64,000 nucleotides of DNA from Symsagittifera roscoffensis (GCF_963678635.1 NC_087065.1:28477254-28541253), one strand, 5' to 3'. Numbered from the stretch's first letter, positions 11,374 through 24,344 are shown. Numbers and translations: made by a program. The notes: generated by a model not told the origin, from the letters alone.

Positions 11374-11889
11374 GACTGCTCGTATCAGGGCAAAGCCCTG
11401 AATGTTCCGACTGCCTTTAAAGATCAATGAAGCAGTAATAACATGGAAAAATTAAATGTAAAAAAAAATGAAAAAAAAATTGTAAAAAAATTTGAGATTT
11501 TTTGTGAAAATCATCCCCCACACGCCATATAAAGTACAAAGTGATAGATCTCACTTCTAGTAACAAATCAATTATGGCAAATAAGCTTCCTTTAACCAAT
11601 TTGGAACGATTTCTAAGACGGATTAAATCTACGGTTACGCGTTAATAGCGCGAAATATATCGCGCGTTAATTGTCCCAAATTGGCCAAATTTTTAAACCC
11701 CCGTAACTTAACGAAAAATGATCACAGGTGAAATATCGTTTCAAATTTGAGCTCAGGACAACAATAGTTTTCGAATGATATTAAAAAAAAAACCGTCAAA
11801 AATGGCTAGTTTAAAAGTCAAACTTTGTCTGAAGAAAAAAAACCCACCCCGAGCACAAATATTCCGTTACTTTCGTATCGAAAGTCGGA
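11374..11889 (+). mobile_element. ACAA-flanked element, copy 2
   Basis: A full-length plus-strand copy with ACAA before it (11370-11373) but AAAA after it. The family hairpin CAGGGC-AAA-GCCCTG is present near the left end. It is arranged tail-to-tail with copy 3. Confidence 0.85.
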
Positions 11890-11896
11890 AAAAAAG

Positions 11897-12413
11897 TCTA
11901 TTCTGAAAGTGACGGAATATTTGTGCTCGGGGTGGGTTTGTTTTTCTTCAGACAAATTTTGACTTTTAACTAGCCATTTTTGACGGTTTTTTTAAATAAC
12001 ATTCGACAGCTCTTGTTGTCCTGAGCTCAAATTTGACAAAAATATTTCACCTGTGATCATTTTTTGTAAAGTTACGGGGGCTTAAAGATTTTAATTTTGG
12101 CCAATTTGGGACAATTAATGCGCGACATATTTCGCGCTAGTAACGAGTAAGCCGATATTTAATCTGTCTTAGAAATCGCTCCAAATTGGTTGAAAAAAGC
12201 GTATTTGCCTTAATTGATTTGTTACAAGAAGCGAAATTTACTGTTTTGTACTTTACATGGCGTGTGGGGGATGATTTTCAAAGAAAAAAATTCAAATTTT
12301 AGAAAAAATTTTCGTTTTATTTTATTTTATTTTTTTGTTGCTTGTGATATTACTGCTCCATAAACCTTAAAGGCAGTCGGAACATTCAGGGCTTCGCCCT
12401 GATACGAGCAGTC
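11897..12413 (-). mobile_element. ACAA-flanked element, copy 3 (inverted)
   Basis: A minus-strand copy separated from copy 2 by only about 7 nt, giving a ~1.04-kb inverted repeat able to form a very long hairpin. Its outer side is flanked by TTGT (12414-12417), the complement of ACAA. Its tail hairpin is degraded. Confidence 0.85.
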
Positions 12414-12417
12414 TTGT

Positions 12418-12860
12418 TTGCATTAGAGAACACTTAGTTAAGAAGATCCTCAAAAACTGCACTTGAGTGACTATCGAACTGTTCCTGAAGTCTTAATGTC
12501 CTTTCTGACTCAATTATATCCCTAATTACTCATCCTTTGATACTTTCACTCTCCTACGAATTTAAATTTTGAGAATTCTTTTCCTAGAGCAACTGATAAT
12601 TAAATCCATGTTTGGTTTTACAATTGCTCTCTACTTTGATAGTAGTACGCATATATTTAATATGATTGAAGGCTTCATAATTGGATGACCATTGGGTATA
12701 AAATATAGATCACAAGTATTTATTCATTAGCAATACTCACTTTGTAAAAATCCGAACTGTCATCATGTATTATTTGACAACTAAAAGTCATAACCTGAGT
12801 CATCCAGATTAAGATACATTATTATGTTATCTCATAAACTTTTGACTTTTTTGATTTTAA
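12418..12860. other. AT-rich spacer, nothing recognised
   Basis: Short unique AT-rich sequence between repeat copies, with no coding signal on either strand. Confidence 0.5.
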
Positions 12861-12946
12861 CTGCTCGTATCAGGGCGAAGCCTTGAATGTTCCGACTGCC
12901 TTTTAAGGTTTATGGAGCAGTAGTAACATAAAAAATTTAAATGTAA
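12861..12946 (+). mobile_element. ACAA-flanked element, left-end fragment (copy 4)
   Basis: Only the first ~85 bp of the family, beginning CTGCTCGTATCAGGGCG, directly followed by another left end (copy 5). This makes a ~90-bp tandem of left ends. Confidence 0.75.
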
Positions 12947-12950
12947 ACAA

Positions 12951-13056
12951 GACTGCTCGTATCAGGGCGAAACCCTGAATGTTCCGACTGCCTATTAAGG
13001 TTTATGGAGCAGTAATAACATTAAAAATTTAAAAGTAATTAAAACAAATGAAAATG
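12951..13056 (+). mobile_element. ACAA-flanked element, left-end fragment (copy 5) running into gap
   Basis: Preceded by ACAA (12947-12950). It is cut by the assembly gap after about 106 bp. No matching right end appears immediately after the gap. Confidence 0.75.
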
Positions 13057-13256
13057 NNNNNNNNNNNNNNNNNNNNNNNNNNNNNNNNNNNNNNNNNNNN
13101 NNNNNNNNNNNNNNNNNNNNNNNNNNNNNNNNNNNNNNNNNNNNNNNNNNNNNNNNNNNNNNNNNNNNNNNNNNNNNNNNNNNNNNNNNNNNNNNNNNNN
13201 NNNNNNNNNNNNNNNNNNNNNNNNNNNNNNNNNNNNNNNNNNNNNNNNNNNNNNNN
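13057..13256. other. Assembly gap (200 N)
   Basis: Exactly 200 N. The round size suggests a placeholder, so the true length is unknown. It falls inside repeat copy 5, which probably caused the gap. Confidence 0.99.
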
Positions 13257-13363
13257 CATCTCGAAAAATTTTTGTTGTACTAAGTTTTGCTAAATCTTTT
13301 AATTTCAGCCTGATAAAATCAGACATTCGGTGTTGCAATTTGTGTCGTGTATGAAATTAACAA

Positions 13364-13739
13364 GACTGGCTCGTATCAAGGCGAAGCCTTGAATGTTCCG
13401 ACTGCCTTTTAAGTTTTATGGAGCAAGCAATAACAAAAAAAAAATTAAATGTAATAAAACAAAATAAAATTTTGTTTTAAAATTTGAAGTTTTTTTTTTT
13501 AAATCATCCCCCCACACGTCATAATAAGTAATGGCAATCTTTAAATTCCCATAACTTTACGAAAAAAGATCACAAGTGAAACATCTTTTCCAATTTAAAG
13601 CTCAGGACAACAATACATTTCGAATGATATAAAAAAATTCCGTCAAAAATGGCTAGTTAAAAAGTCGAAATTTGTCTGAAGAAAAAAAAAAAACCCACCC
13701 GAGCACAAATATTCCGTTACTTTCGTATCGAAAGTTCGA
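13364..13739 (+). mobile_element. ACAA-flanked element, copy 6 (internal deletion)
   Basis: Both ends are present and both flanks are ACAA (13360-13363, 13740-13743), but about 150 bp of the middle (the block before ATGGCAATCTTT) is missing. This is a shortened derivative of the family. Confidence 0.8.
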
Positions 13740-13743
13740 ACAA

Positions 13744-14457
13744 CAAGTCAAAAGGCAATTGTCTCAATTCAATTTAGAACGATTGTGTAGTGCGGGATGA
13801 ATTGCCAATTCTAAAGTATAAAACGAGCAGATTAGACAGACTCATGGCAGAAAACTATATTGGTAACAGGGGCAGGGCCAATGAAGATGTGGTACCCCGA
13901 TAGAGCAAAAAAAATTTTTGAATCGTCTGAGTAAAATAATAAACCCCTTCATTTTATAATATTTTGCTCTCTTCGAAGTGGCAACATTAACAATTGTGAA
14001 TTGTGCGATTCGTAGAGGATCTATAAAGGCTATCCAGTTTTTCATATTATGCTCCGCTTTTCTTATTTCCCCCACATGCTAGAATGACCTACTTTGTTGA
14101 ATGAAGCTTTTTTCTTGGTAGTCAAGGCCTTTGTTTGCATTTATAAATTTCACTTTGGAACTTTCGCAAAACTTGAGTTTAACAGCGAAGTTTTGGTTTT
14201 AAAAAAAATAGGCGAATGTTTTTTTCTCATAAAAACTTGTGGGAAACGAAGTTTTCTAACAAAAAATTTTAGGAATATACTTACCTTTCTTTCCAGTTTT
14301 CTTATAATCAGATGCGAAATGATCCAATGTTGCAGAAAACAGTGAAATCATTTTTCAAAATATGTTAATTCTTCGCCCCAGGTAATTGACAAAATGATGC
14401 GGAGCCGGTAAGATGAAACTTTAATTTTTCCCTTAAAACAAATTCTAAAACAAACAA
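13744..14457. other. Spacer without recognised gene
   Basis: No supported coding region. A TATA-like string (GTATAAAACGAG near 13817) precedes an ATG at 13844, but only 19 codons follow. Confidence 0.5.
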
Positions 14458-14994
14458 AACTGCTCGTATCAGGGCGAAGCCCTGAAGTATTCCGACTGCC
14501 TTTAAGGTTTATGGAGCAGTATTAACATAAACAACATAAAAAACAAATTAAAATAAAATAAAATGAACATTTTTTATTTTCTAAAATTTGAAATTTTTTT
14601 CAATGAAAATCATCCCCCACACTGCCATATAAAGTACAAAACAATAAATTTCGCTTCTAGTAACAAATCAATTCAGGCAAAAAAGCTCCTTTCAACCAAT
14701 TTGGAGCGATTTCTAAGACGGACTAAATCTCCGCTTATGCGTTAATAGCACGAAACATATCACGCGTTAATTGTCCCAAATTGGCCAAAATGGCAGTCTT
14801 TAAAACCCCAAAAAACTTTACAAAAAATAATCACAGCTGAAATATCTTTTAAAATGTAAGCCCAGGACAACAATACCTTTTGAATGATATTAAAAAAATC
14901 CGTCAAAAATGGCCAGTTAAAAAGTCGAAATTTGTGTGAAGAAAAAACCTACCCCGAGCACAATTATTCCGTTACTTTCGTATAGAAAGTCGGA
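14458..14994 (+). mobile_element. ACAA-flanked element, copy 7
   Basis: A full-length copy beginning AACTGCTCG (G to A at base 1), flanked by ACAA at 14454-14457 and 14995-14998. The left hairpin is intact; the right one is degraded (CTTTCGTATAGAAAG). Confidence 0.85.
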
Positions 14995-14998
14995 ACAA

Positions 14999-16552
14999 AC
15001 ACTAATTTATAACCAACAGTCTCCGGCCACCTAAATGACACCAACATCTGTATTTCTATTTTTTTCTCTACAGCCGCCCTTTCTGGCAAAATTTTTTAAA
15101 AAATTCCTTAAAAAAATTTTTTTTTTGCCTGTTTTATTCTCAAAGAGTCGCCCATATTGCTCAAAATGGGGTTTTTTTAAGTGTTTTAAAGCGTTTCGAA
15201 TTTTCGGAAAATGGTTTAAATTTTTGCCATTTTCTGCTGGAAAAAGAATCTGTGCGCCTGGAAAAAACGTCTGCGCCTGGAAAAATCTTACACGGCATTG
15301 TAGCTGATGATGATAGTATGTTCATGGACAAGAAAGTGGTAGCTTCTCGACTCCCGTTTATGTTGTTTTTTTTATCAGGTTTTTTTTTTCAAACTGGTTT
15401 AATTTTTGTTGCATTTGCTGCGAATCCAAACAGTGAAACCTTTAGTTCCGTGAATTGAATCGTGTAAAACATAGATAATTTTCAGGATAAAAAAAAGTTT
15501 AGGCGAACAGTTCATTCACCCATTTAAGTTCAGCTTTTGAACTTAAATTAAAACTTAAGCAGTTTGAGTTTTCTTAGGTTTTCAAGTTTTATGAACTAAA
15601 ATAGCCGTAAGTTTTTTGTGACAAAACGATCAAATTGAACTCCTCAACTAGGGTCTTGCTACCTGTTAAATGGCGTTCTTAAAAATAGGCTCCTCTCAAA
15701 AGCACCTCCATAGATAAAGGGCACGGGCAATGGTTTTTTCTCAATCAAATGATAAGAAACACTCAACCGAAGTGAAAGTCTGTCGCAGGGAACTCGTCTA
15801 CCTGTCTGAGAAAATATTAGCCAAGGTAATGACAATATTCTGAACTTTTTTGCCTAATTGTACGCACCAAGATAATGACGTCTTGACTCGGCGGCTTGAT
15901 TTTTGACCTTGCTTTGATCAACGAATATCCTTGCTTGTAAAAAAGGTTCTGTAAAAAAGGTTCTGGTTAGTTGTCACGGAAGAGCCTGCTCACCTCCTTC
16001 CTGCTAAAAACCTTCTGCCACAATTTTTTTTGACACGTTGTCCTGATTACTTTTTGTGTTGAGCCCTTGGAAGTCAAAGCCTGCACATAGCTGCCTCATC
16101 ATATTTTTTGCAAAAAAATTCCGTCAATTACTTCATTCAAGACGACCGATTCCGATGTTTTTAAGCAAAATGTACGCTTGAACCTTTCTCCTTCATCGTT
16201 GGTGTGCGACTGGGCGCGAATTTTTTGTTTCCTTCGCTTTTTTTTTTCAGTCTCATGTCTCTTGGCTGGTCTTAAAAGATGTCTTTTATTCTAATGTTTG
16301 TTTGTAGCACTATGCACCACCATTTATTCGATCTACTGTTGTGTTGAGAAGGACATCCAAGCCGTGTAAAAACTCGCTCCATATTGTATCAACAAAGAAA
16401 CCTTGTTCCTGAGGAGACAAATTCTTTGACACAAAGGCTGCTCCTAAAGTTTGAAACTGAATTACTTGTCTTAGTAATGCGAGCACTGATATCCTTGTCA
16501 GTAGTGCTATCAAAAGAATCGACACTGCTGAGTTTTTCAAATTAAGGGTTAA
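14999..16552. other. Gene-poor region
   Basis: No gene was recognised. A short tandem of a GCGCCTGGAAAAA-type unit occurs near 15238-15290. An open frame of 68 codons (15252-15458) includes a hydrophobic run but has no family resemblance, and I do not call it. Confidence 0.5.
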
Positions 16553-18780
16553 TAACCAGATTATCGGAACATGCAACGTTTTTTTTTTCTTCATTGGTCC
16601 TACTTAAAAAGGATTAAAAATATAGTGAAAAAGGATCCAGAACGTACTCTTTCCTGACTCCTCGGTTCTTTACATAAATTTAAATTAATCAAGCATACTG
16701 AACCAACCGGCATGAAAAGTCTCAATCACGCTGACTTCAACACCAGGGGTTCCGCAGCACAAGGAGCAGCATTTCTCTGTCAACTGATAAAAAATCGCCT
16801 TCAAGTCGATGAAAGTCATACAAAGCGTTTGATTTTTTTTCAATTTTTAACGGACAAAAAACAAATAAGATAGACGCTGAAAATTGGCTTCGACTGAGTT
16901 TATGGTGCTTTATGAATTTAAGATTATGTAATGAGACAAAGAAAAAATAATTTGAGCAAATAATGCACCGAATCGATGCAAAAAATCGCTTTAGTGTCTA
17001 ACTTAAAACCTAATTTTTGTGATTAACTTACTAAATAGTCTGACCTTGAACAAATTCACTTCTTGTCTATTTTCACACTTATGAGCTTGGTACATCAATC
17101 AGTAATTTTATCAACAAAACCACTTCGTTCCTTGGTTTGACGGGTGAACACTACTATCATATTTCCTTTCATTTCGTCAATCTCATGAGCTGCTGAATAC
17201 AAGAATCTTCAATTTTTACAGATCAGTCTCATTAATTATATTTTTCGTTTTCCTAAAAATGCATTTCCTTTTTTGAAAAACTGGCAGGCAATGAAGAAAA
17301 ATTGGCCTACGAGTTTTAGATCGACTTGTATCGAAAAGTCAAAGTCCCAGAAAACAACGCCCTCATCCATGAGGTAACCAGCAAGCTTAGTGATAAGATT
17401 GACGCTATGGTGTGCAAAGTTGGCGCAAAAGCGACTTCGTTGGAGACCTCATTCTCATCTAAGGACTTGTGGAGTAACGAGGTGACAGAGTTTCCCTATT
17501 TTGATTTTGAAAAAAGTCAAAACAAAATGTTTTGGATAGTAGCATTGTACATAAATTAATCTCGCATGACATCATTCCCCGTGATTGTGTAATTCATGTC
17601 TATCGTGGGTCCACCGTAATGCCAAAAAAAACTATTGGAAAAACACGATTTCAGAAAACTTCAGAGCTTTGTTCTGCAATATGGTAAAGTAGTATTATGA
17701 AATATCACACAACGGTTGTCAACACTTTTGACGAAAGTGTTGCTCTGGTTAACACGTGCAATCAACTATCCGAACCTGATCTATTGTTTTATGTGAAGTC
17801 ACACTAATTCGCGAAAGCGCAGAAAATTAAATTAAAAACAAAAACGTCAATGTGCTGAATGAGTTCATCAACAAAAAATACAGTTATAAAAACAGTAAAT
17901 TTTTCGTTTTGAAGCTAAACACAATTAGTCGCTATGCTCAAACCTTTCTCGAAAACAAACACTACAACCAACTGCACCATGACAACTTACACTTCAATTA
18001 TTTAACTGGATTGTATACACTGCGAAACTCCGGTCCTATTGAAAACATCGAATGGGCTCACAGACGCATCAAAGAGGTCAATAAAATCGAAGCAAAAAGT
18101 ATTATATTTAATCCACGCTTGCTTTTTGTGGTTTGATTTAACGGACTAAAACTGGCTTCAACTACTCCTGCGCCATTGGTCTCGATTTCTTTGATGACAG
18201 TTTAAAATAAGTCTCAAAGCAATAAGAACTTGAAATTTATCCTTGAATGCGAAAACTAAACTTTTTTGTAGGGCTGGCGTACTTTCTAGCTTTAAATTTA
18301 ATACTTCTATACAGCAGTTCAAAAGATAGTCAATGAATTTTGGAAAATGCTTTTACGGTTTATTTGAAACCTGGTTAGTTGATAAGGACACCTCAAATCT
18401 TCTTACTCCTGACAAAAACAGTTTTTTAGATAACACGTTAAGATAGAAAATCATCGAAAGTGGAAGTTTTAGCAACGAAATCTTTCAAAGTGAGAGTGAG
18501 GGATTATCTAATCCCAATAAACTCAAAAAATTAAAATTTTTCGACTAAAGTAAGCCACAAACTGATCAAAGAGCTCTTCCTATTGAAACTGTCATACTGA
18601 CCGCAGTAAACACCTCTACAACTCTTCAAACAGGATTTCTATCTGTTGATCTGGCGTCAATTTTCTAGTATGTTAATCTGGCGTCAGTTTTTAAATTAAA
18701 AATAGTCATTATGGGCAACCTTAACCTAAATTATTAAATCAAATTATCAAAACAGATTATAGATACCATATTATACCCCT
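16553..18780 (+). repeat. Tandem duplication R2, copy 1, with decayed coding blocks
   Basis: It begins AACCAGATTATCGGAACATG and ends GAGGTGCCCAATAAGTCGCACC; both landmarks recur in copy 2 (18859-21985). Several short frames are conserved between the copies at the amino-acid level. One is ALIHEVTSKLSDKIDA near 17355. Another is an ATG-initiated 36-codon frame at 17697-17807 (HTTVV...LVN...LSEPD...YVKSH). A third is a block at 17852-18136. They are broken by stops and frame changes. This looks like an old, duplicated pseudogene or element of unknown type. Confidence 0.65.
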
Positions 18781-18858
18781 ATGGAGTCGAGGTGCCCAAT
18801 AAGTCGCACCATTGCTTGGTTTTTGCTTGCTAACTTTGCTTGGTTTTTAAGAAGTAGA

Positions 18859-21800
18859 ACCAGATTATCGGAACATGCAATGTTTTTTTTTCCTTCTTTG
18901 GTCCTACTTAAAAAAGAGTAAAAGTACATTGAAAAAGGATCCAGAACATACTCTTTCCTGACTCCTCGGTTCATTACATTAACTTTATGTGATCAAGCAT
19001 ACTGACCGAACCAGCTTTAAAAGTTTCAATCACGCTGACTTCAACACCAGGGGTTCCTCAGCAGAAGGAGCAGCATTTCTCTGTCAACTGATAAAAAATC
19101 TTCTTCAACTCGATGAAATTCATACAAAGCGTTTAATTTTTTTCAATTTTCTATTGAAAACAACATCTTTTGGTCATGATAACTTGGCATGATAACTGAA
19201 ATTTTTCCTAAACAGTTGTATAAAAACCTCATTTTCAGTCAAAGTTTCATTTAGAAATAACCATTTTTAAAAAAAGGACTAATAGCCTATAAATTTTACT
19301 TTAAAAAGGTTTAAAAAATTTTTGCCTCAGTTTGACAATAAAATAACCTTATAAACTTAACCGAAAGCTATAGAATTGAGTCTGCTGACTTTTCCTAACA
19401 TTTGGAAAGATTTTTGAATCCATTTTTGAACCATTGTTGCTATACTGTCGCATGAGAACGATTTTCATCGGAATTGTACGTGTTATGTATGACTGCATAT
19501 CTTTTATTGAAAAATGGAGCAAATCTGAAAAAATTGAGCTCCGTTTCAAAAAAACTGAAAAAAATTGGATTTTGTGCAAACTCAAAAAAATTGAACACAG
19601 AAAAATCAAAGTGGCTAAGCTAAGTAAAAAACGTTAATTTGAATAATATTTTGAGAAGGTTGATGATACCGCGTCACAAAAAGTTAACCTTACTTAATTT
19701 TCGTATGTGTTTGTGTCCGAGTTTTCTGAACGAATTTCCTTCGATCGATTCTGTAGATATGGTTCATTCAGTTTCCCGTTGTAGAAACAATCGAACATAT
19801 CTAAATTAACAAGTTGCAGTCATCGAAAGTTGGCAGTATTTGAAAACATTTTGTTGCTCTTTTTAACGGACAAAAAAAATAAGATAGAAACCGAAAGTTG
19901 GCTTCGACTCAGTTTTTGACGTTTGATGAATTTAAGATTATGTAATAAGAAAAAGAAAAAATAATTTGAGCAAATAATGCACCGAATTGACGCAAAAAAT
20001 CGCCTTAGTGTCTAATTTAAAGTCTAATTGTTTTAATTAACTCATTAAATAGTCTGACCTTGAACAAATTCACTTCTTGCCTTCTTTCAGATTTATGAGC
20101 TAGTTACATCAATCAGTAACTTTATCAACAAAACCACTTCGTTTCTAGGTTTGACGGGTGAAGACTACTATCATATTTCCTTTCATTTCGTCAATCTCAT
20201 GAGCTGCTAAAAACAAGAGTCTCCAACTTTTACATAACAGTCTCATTATTTTCATTCCTTAATTTCTCAAAATGCAATTTTTTTTGAAAGACTGGCAGGC
20301 AATGAACAAGAATTGGCCTACCATTTTTAGATCGGCTTGTATAAAAAGTCAAAGTCACAGAAAAGAACGCCCTCATCCATGAGGTAGCCAGCAAGCTTAG
20401 TGAAAAGATTGACGCTGTGGTATGCAAAGATGCAGCAAAACGCCTTCGTTGGAAACCTCATTCTCATCTATGGGTTTGTGGAGTAACAAGGTGACAGAGT
20501 TTCCCTATTTTGGTTTTGAAAAAAGTCAAATCAATTTTTTTGGATAGTAGCATTGTACATAAATTAATCTCGCATGACATCAATCCCCGTGATTGTGCAA
20601 TTCATGCCTATCGTGGGTCCACCGTGAAGCCAAAAATGAAACTAATGGAAAATATACGATTTCAGAAAACTTCAGAGCTTTGTTCTGCAATATGGTAAAA
20701 TAGTATTATGAAAAATCATACAACGGTTGTCAAATTTTTTGACCAATTTGTTGCTCTGGTTAACAAGTGCGATGATCTATCCGAACCTGATTTTTCGTTA
20801 TATGTGAAGTCACACTAATTCGCGAAAGCGCAGAAAATGAAACTAAAAACAAAAGCGTCAATGAGCTGAATGAGTTCATCAACAGTAAATACAGTTATAA
20901 AAACTGTAAACACTATTAGTCGATATGCTCCAAATTTTCTTGAAAACAACCAACTGCACCATGAAAACTCACATTTCAATTTTTAACTGGATTTTATACA
21001 CTACGAAACGCCGGTCCTATTGAAAACCTCGAATGGGCTGACAGATGCATCAAGGAAGTCAATAAAATCGAAGCGAAATTTCGGCGCTACCAACGATGAT
21101 TTGAAAATCAGCCAAACAATGCCCATCATAATACCGATCAAACTGCTCGCACCTGGAAAAATAACATTATTTCAAACTATAGTATTCAGTCAAAGAACCA
21201 TAACTATCAAAATTACTACTAATGAGTTTCTTTGAAGACTTTTGAGTGAAAGTTACCGGCTATTTTCTTTTTTCATTTAAAAATTTGTTTATTCCACGCT
21301 TGCTTTGTTTTGGTTTGATTTTTCGGACTAAAACTTGCTCCAACTACTCCCATGCCATTGGTCTTTTCTGTGATTTCTGTGATGAAAGTTTAAAATAAGT
21401 CTCAAAGCAAGAAGAATTTTAGAACAAAATTTGTCCTTGAATGCAAAAATTAAATTTTTTCGTAGAGCTAGCGTATTTTGTAGCTTTTATTTTATAATTT
21501 ATATACAGCAGTTCAAAACCTATTCAATGATATTGGGAAAAGTTTATTTACGGTTTATTTGAAACCTGGTTAGTTGATAAGGACACCTCAAATCTTCTTA
21601 ATCCTGACAAAAACAGTTTTCTAGATAACACGTTAAGATAGAAAATCATCGAAAGTTGGGGTTCTTTTTTTTAGCTACGAAATCTTTCAAAGTGAAAGTG
21701 AGAGATAATCTGTTCCCAATGAACTCAAAAAATTAAACTTGTTTTGATCAAAAGTGAGCCCTTCCTATTGAAACTATCATACTGACCGCATAAACGACTC

Positions 21801-21985
21801 AAGAACTCTTCAATTCAAGATTTTTATCTGTTGATCTGGCGTCAATTTTCAAATATGTTAATCTGGCGTCAGTTTTCATTTTAAAAATAGTCATAATGTG
21901 CAACCTTAAACTAAATTACTTAACCAATTTAGCAAAACAGATTGTAGACACCATATTATTTCCCTAAGGAGTTGAGGTGCCCAAT
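18859..21985 (+). repeat. Tandem duplication R2, copy 2, with extra segments
   Basis: Collinear with copy 1 but 3.1 kb long, because it holds about 720 bp at 19145-19862 and about 200 bp at 21085-21290 that copy 1 lacks. The same frame fragments are present (for example ALIHEVASKLSEKIDA near 20365, and the YVKSH frame near 20709 with the same stop). Identity is clearly imperfect, so the duplication is old. Confidence 0.65.
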
Positions 21986-22544
21986 AAATCGCATCCTACT
22001 CACTAATGCCACAACAACATGAGTCCAATCGACTAAATTACAGCTGATTAAGTTTTACCCTACTGTCTTCCCCTGTTTTTGATTGAATAATGCAAAGTCA
22101 ATATTTTCCAGGATGGAAATGGAAATCAGACATCCAAAAACAAAAAACAATTTTGTATTCGATAACGAAATTTTTGTCCGAAAATACAGAGAAAATGTGA
22201 ACAAACAAACTTGGTCATTTTTGGAATAACCTGAGATAATAAAAAAAATGAGGAAAAAAAAAGAGGCTCAGCCAGTATAGAATGTCTAAGAAATTGTTTT
22301 TTGATATCCTGGACCAGCCAAAAAAATGTAAAAACTTGCTCAATTACAAAATTAGGAATCTTGGCAATTTTGTTTCCCACTTAGTTTTTATAACAAAGTC
22401 CCCAAGCCGATAGCGTTAAAACTTATTTTTGTCTTTCCGTTTTGTTACATCTTATGAATGTAAATTTTTTTTCTTGCTTTGAAATAAATTAAATTCCAGG
22501 TTCTTTTTTTATTCCAATTTGGTTGGGCACTCCAAAATGCCGCT
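21986..22544. other. AT-rich spacer
   Basis: Nothing was recognised apart from long A/T runs. Confidence 0.5.
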
Positions 22545-23165
22545 TCTGAAATGTCACAAGCAATTAGTCTTTTAATTATAGAATGCATGAAAACTAAAAT
22601 TGTTCCACAGCAGCTTAAGCTGGCGAACGTTTCCACTTCACACACAAAAGGATGCACTGAAGTTCCATTCAAATACAGATCAATTTCATTTACTCCTGTC
22701 ATGTCAAAATCATTTAAAAAACTAATGAAAATTCAAATTAACGAATATTTTAATCGAAAAATTTTCTTACTACAATTCAATTTGGATTCAGAAAAAAATA
22801 TTCAACCAGGGATGCTTTAGTGTATTTGACTGAAATAATTCGAGCTTAAGTTGATAACGATAAACTTGTAACAGCCGCACTATTAGATTTATTGAAAGCC
22901 TTCGATTCAAAAGATCATTAATTTTTAACTTTCAAAAATCAAAATCGAGGTTTTGAGAGTTCCTCACTTGATCTTATATATAGCTTCTTAACTACTTGGT
23001 ACCAAAAGATTGTAATAACATATGCTGAATCCAATTGGGTTGTAGTAAAAAGTGGGGTGCCCCAAGACAATATATTAGGTTCTCATCTATTTCGCTCATA
23101 TGTTAACGATATGAAAACCACTTCAGATTGTCAGTTAATATACGCAGTTGATACAATTTGACTCT
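22545..23165 (+). pseudogene. LINE reverse transcriptase remnant (CR1/jockey-like)
   Basis: The plus strand shows the usual RT block order in broken frames. FKYRSISFTPVMSKSFKKLM (22663-22722) resembles the NYRPISLLPVxSKxxEKxx block. It is followed by LLDLLKAFDSKDH near 22885 (DLSKAFDTVDH-like). Near 23050 is SGVPQDNILGSHLF (GVPQGSxLGPLLF-like), and YAVDT near 23143 stands where YADD should be. The 22551-22820 frame ends in a stop, and more stops follow. The catalytic aspartates are not intact. Only about 620 bp survive, so this is a dead 5'- and 3'-truncated fragment. Confidence 0.75.
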
Positions 23166-23832
23166 CGATTAGATAATATCTAGATTTATTCTTCAAAACT
23201 TTTGAAGATTCAGCGAGGAATTTTCTAGAGTACTTTCCTTTTTGACAATCTGAAGATTAACTAGGACAAAACTGAATTGACAAAAAATATTTGACAACAT
23301 AATCGAGCTACGTATATATTCTCATGACTAGACTTTATTGATGCGTCAAATGTGCTGCAAAAGATGTAATTTTTTTTTTATATTAAAACTAATCCGGCAG
23401 ATTTATAGCCGAATACCAAAAAAGCCGAAAATTCATTTTCAATTACTCTCAAAAGGTCTGAAAAAAAAATTGTATAAAAATCTTGCAATATACATTTATA
23501 CGCTATGACATGAATAAATACATGTACCTAAATCAAATGCAGAATTCAGAAATAAACCGACAGTGCTTAAATCGACAACCATCAAGTCAAAAACCATAAT
23601 CATGAAAACTAATATCAAAATTCTTGATATAGTATTTATCAGTGATACAGCAGAAAAAAATAACCGGTAGTTGAATTCAAGTTCTCAAGAAATTGAGAAT
23701 CTCAGCTGCTTAACTGATAGCAGCACTAACTTTTTCAAAGAATTTGTTGAAGTGGATAACTCACTTTGTTGAAGTGGATTTACCTTCCGGAATTCTTAAC
23801 GCTGGCTAAATGCAAGCGTAACACAAAAGCAA
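23166..23832. other. AT-rich spacer
   Basis: No recognised feature. It may include further unrecognisable LINE 3' sequence. Confidence 0.45.
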
Positions 23833-23836
23833 ACAA

Positions 23837-24340
23837 GACTGCACGTATCAGGGCGAAGCCCTGAATGTTCCGACTGCCTTTAAGAGGTTTATGGAGCAGT
23901 AATAACATAAATATTTTCAACAAAATAAATGTAAGAAAATGAAAGAAAAAACAAATTCGACATCCCCCACACGCCATATAAACTACAAAAGAATAGAATT
24001 TGCCCCTTGTAACAAATCATTCATGGCAAACAAGCTTCTTTCAACCAATTTGGAACGATTTCTAAGACTGATTAAATCTCCGCTTACCCGTTAATAGCTT
24101 GAATTATATCGCGCGTTATTTGTCCCAAATTGGTCAAAATGGCAAACTTTAAACCCTCATAACTTTACGAAAAATGATCACAGGTGAAACATCTTTTCAA
24201 ATTTAAGCTGAGGAATACCTTTTGAATGGATATAAAAACAATCTGTCAAAAATGGCTATTTAAAAAGTCGAAATTTGTCTGAAGAAAAAAAAACCAACCC
24301 CGAGCACAAATATTCCGTTACTTTCGTATCAAAAGTCGGA
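23837..24340 (+). mobile_element. ACAA-flanked element, copy 8
   Basis: A near full-length copy flanked by ACAA at 23833-23836 and 24341-24344. It starts GACTGCACGTATCAGGG and ends AAAAGTCGGA. Confidence 0.85.
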
Positions 24341-24344
24341 ACAA

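Noticed and set aside
13029..13338. Open frames spanning the N gap
   Set aside because: They exist only because N codons are not read as stops.
13844..13903. ATG frame of 19 codons after a TATA-like GTATAAAACGAG
   Set aside because: Too short, and no donor or downstream exon could be matched with confidence.
15252..15458. 68-codon frame with a hydrophobic stretch
   Set aside because: Low-complexity Phe-rich translation of T runs; no conservation or splice evidence.
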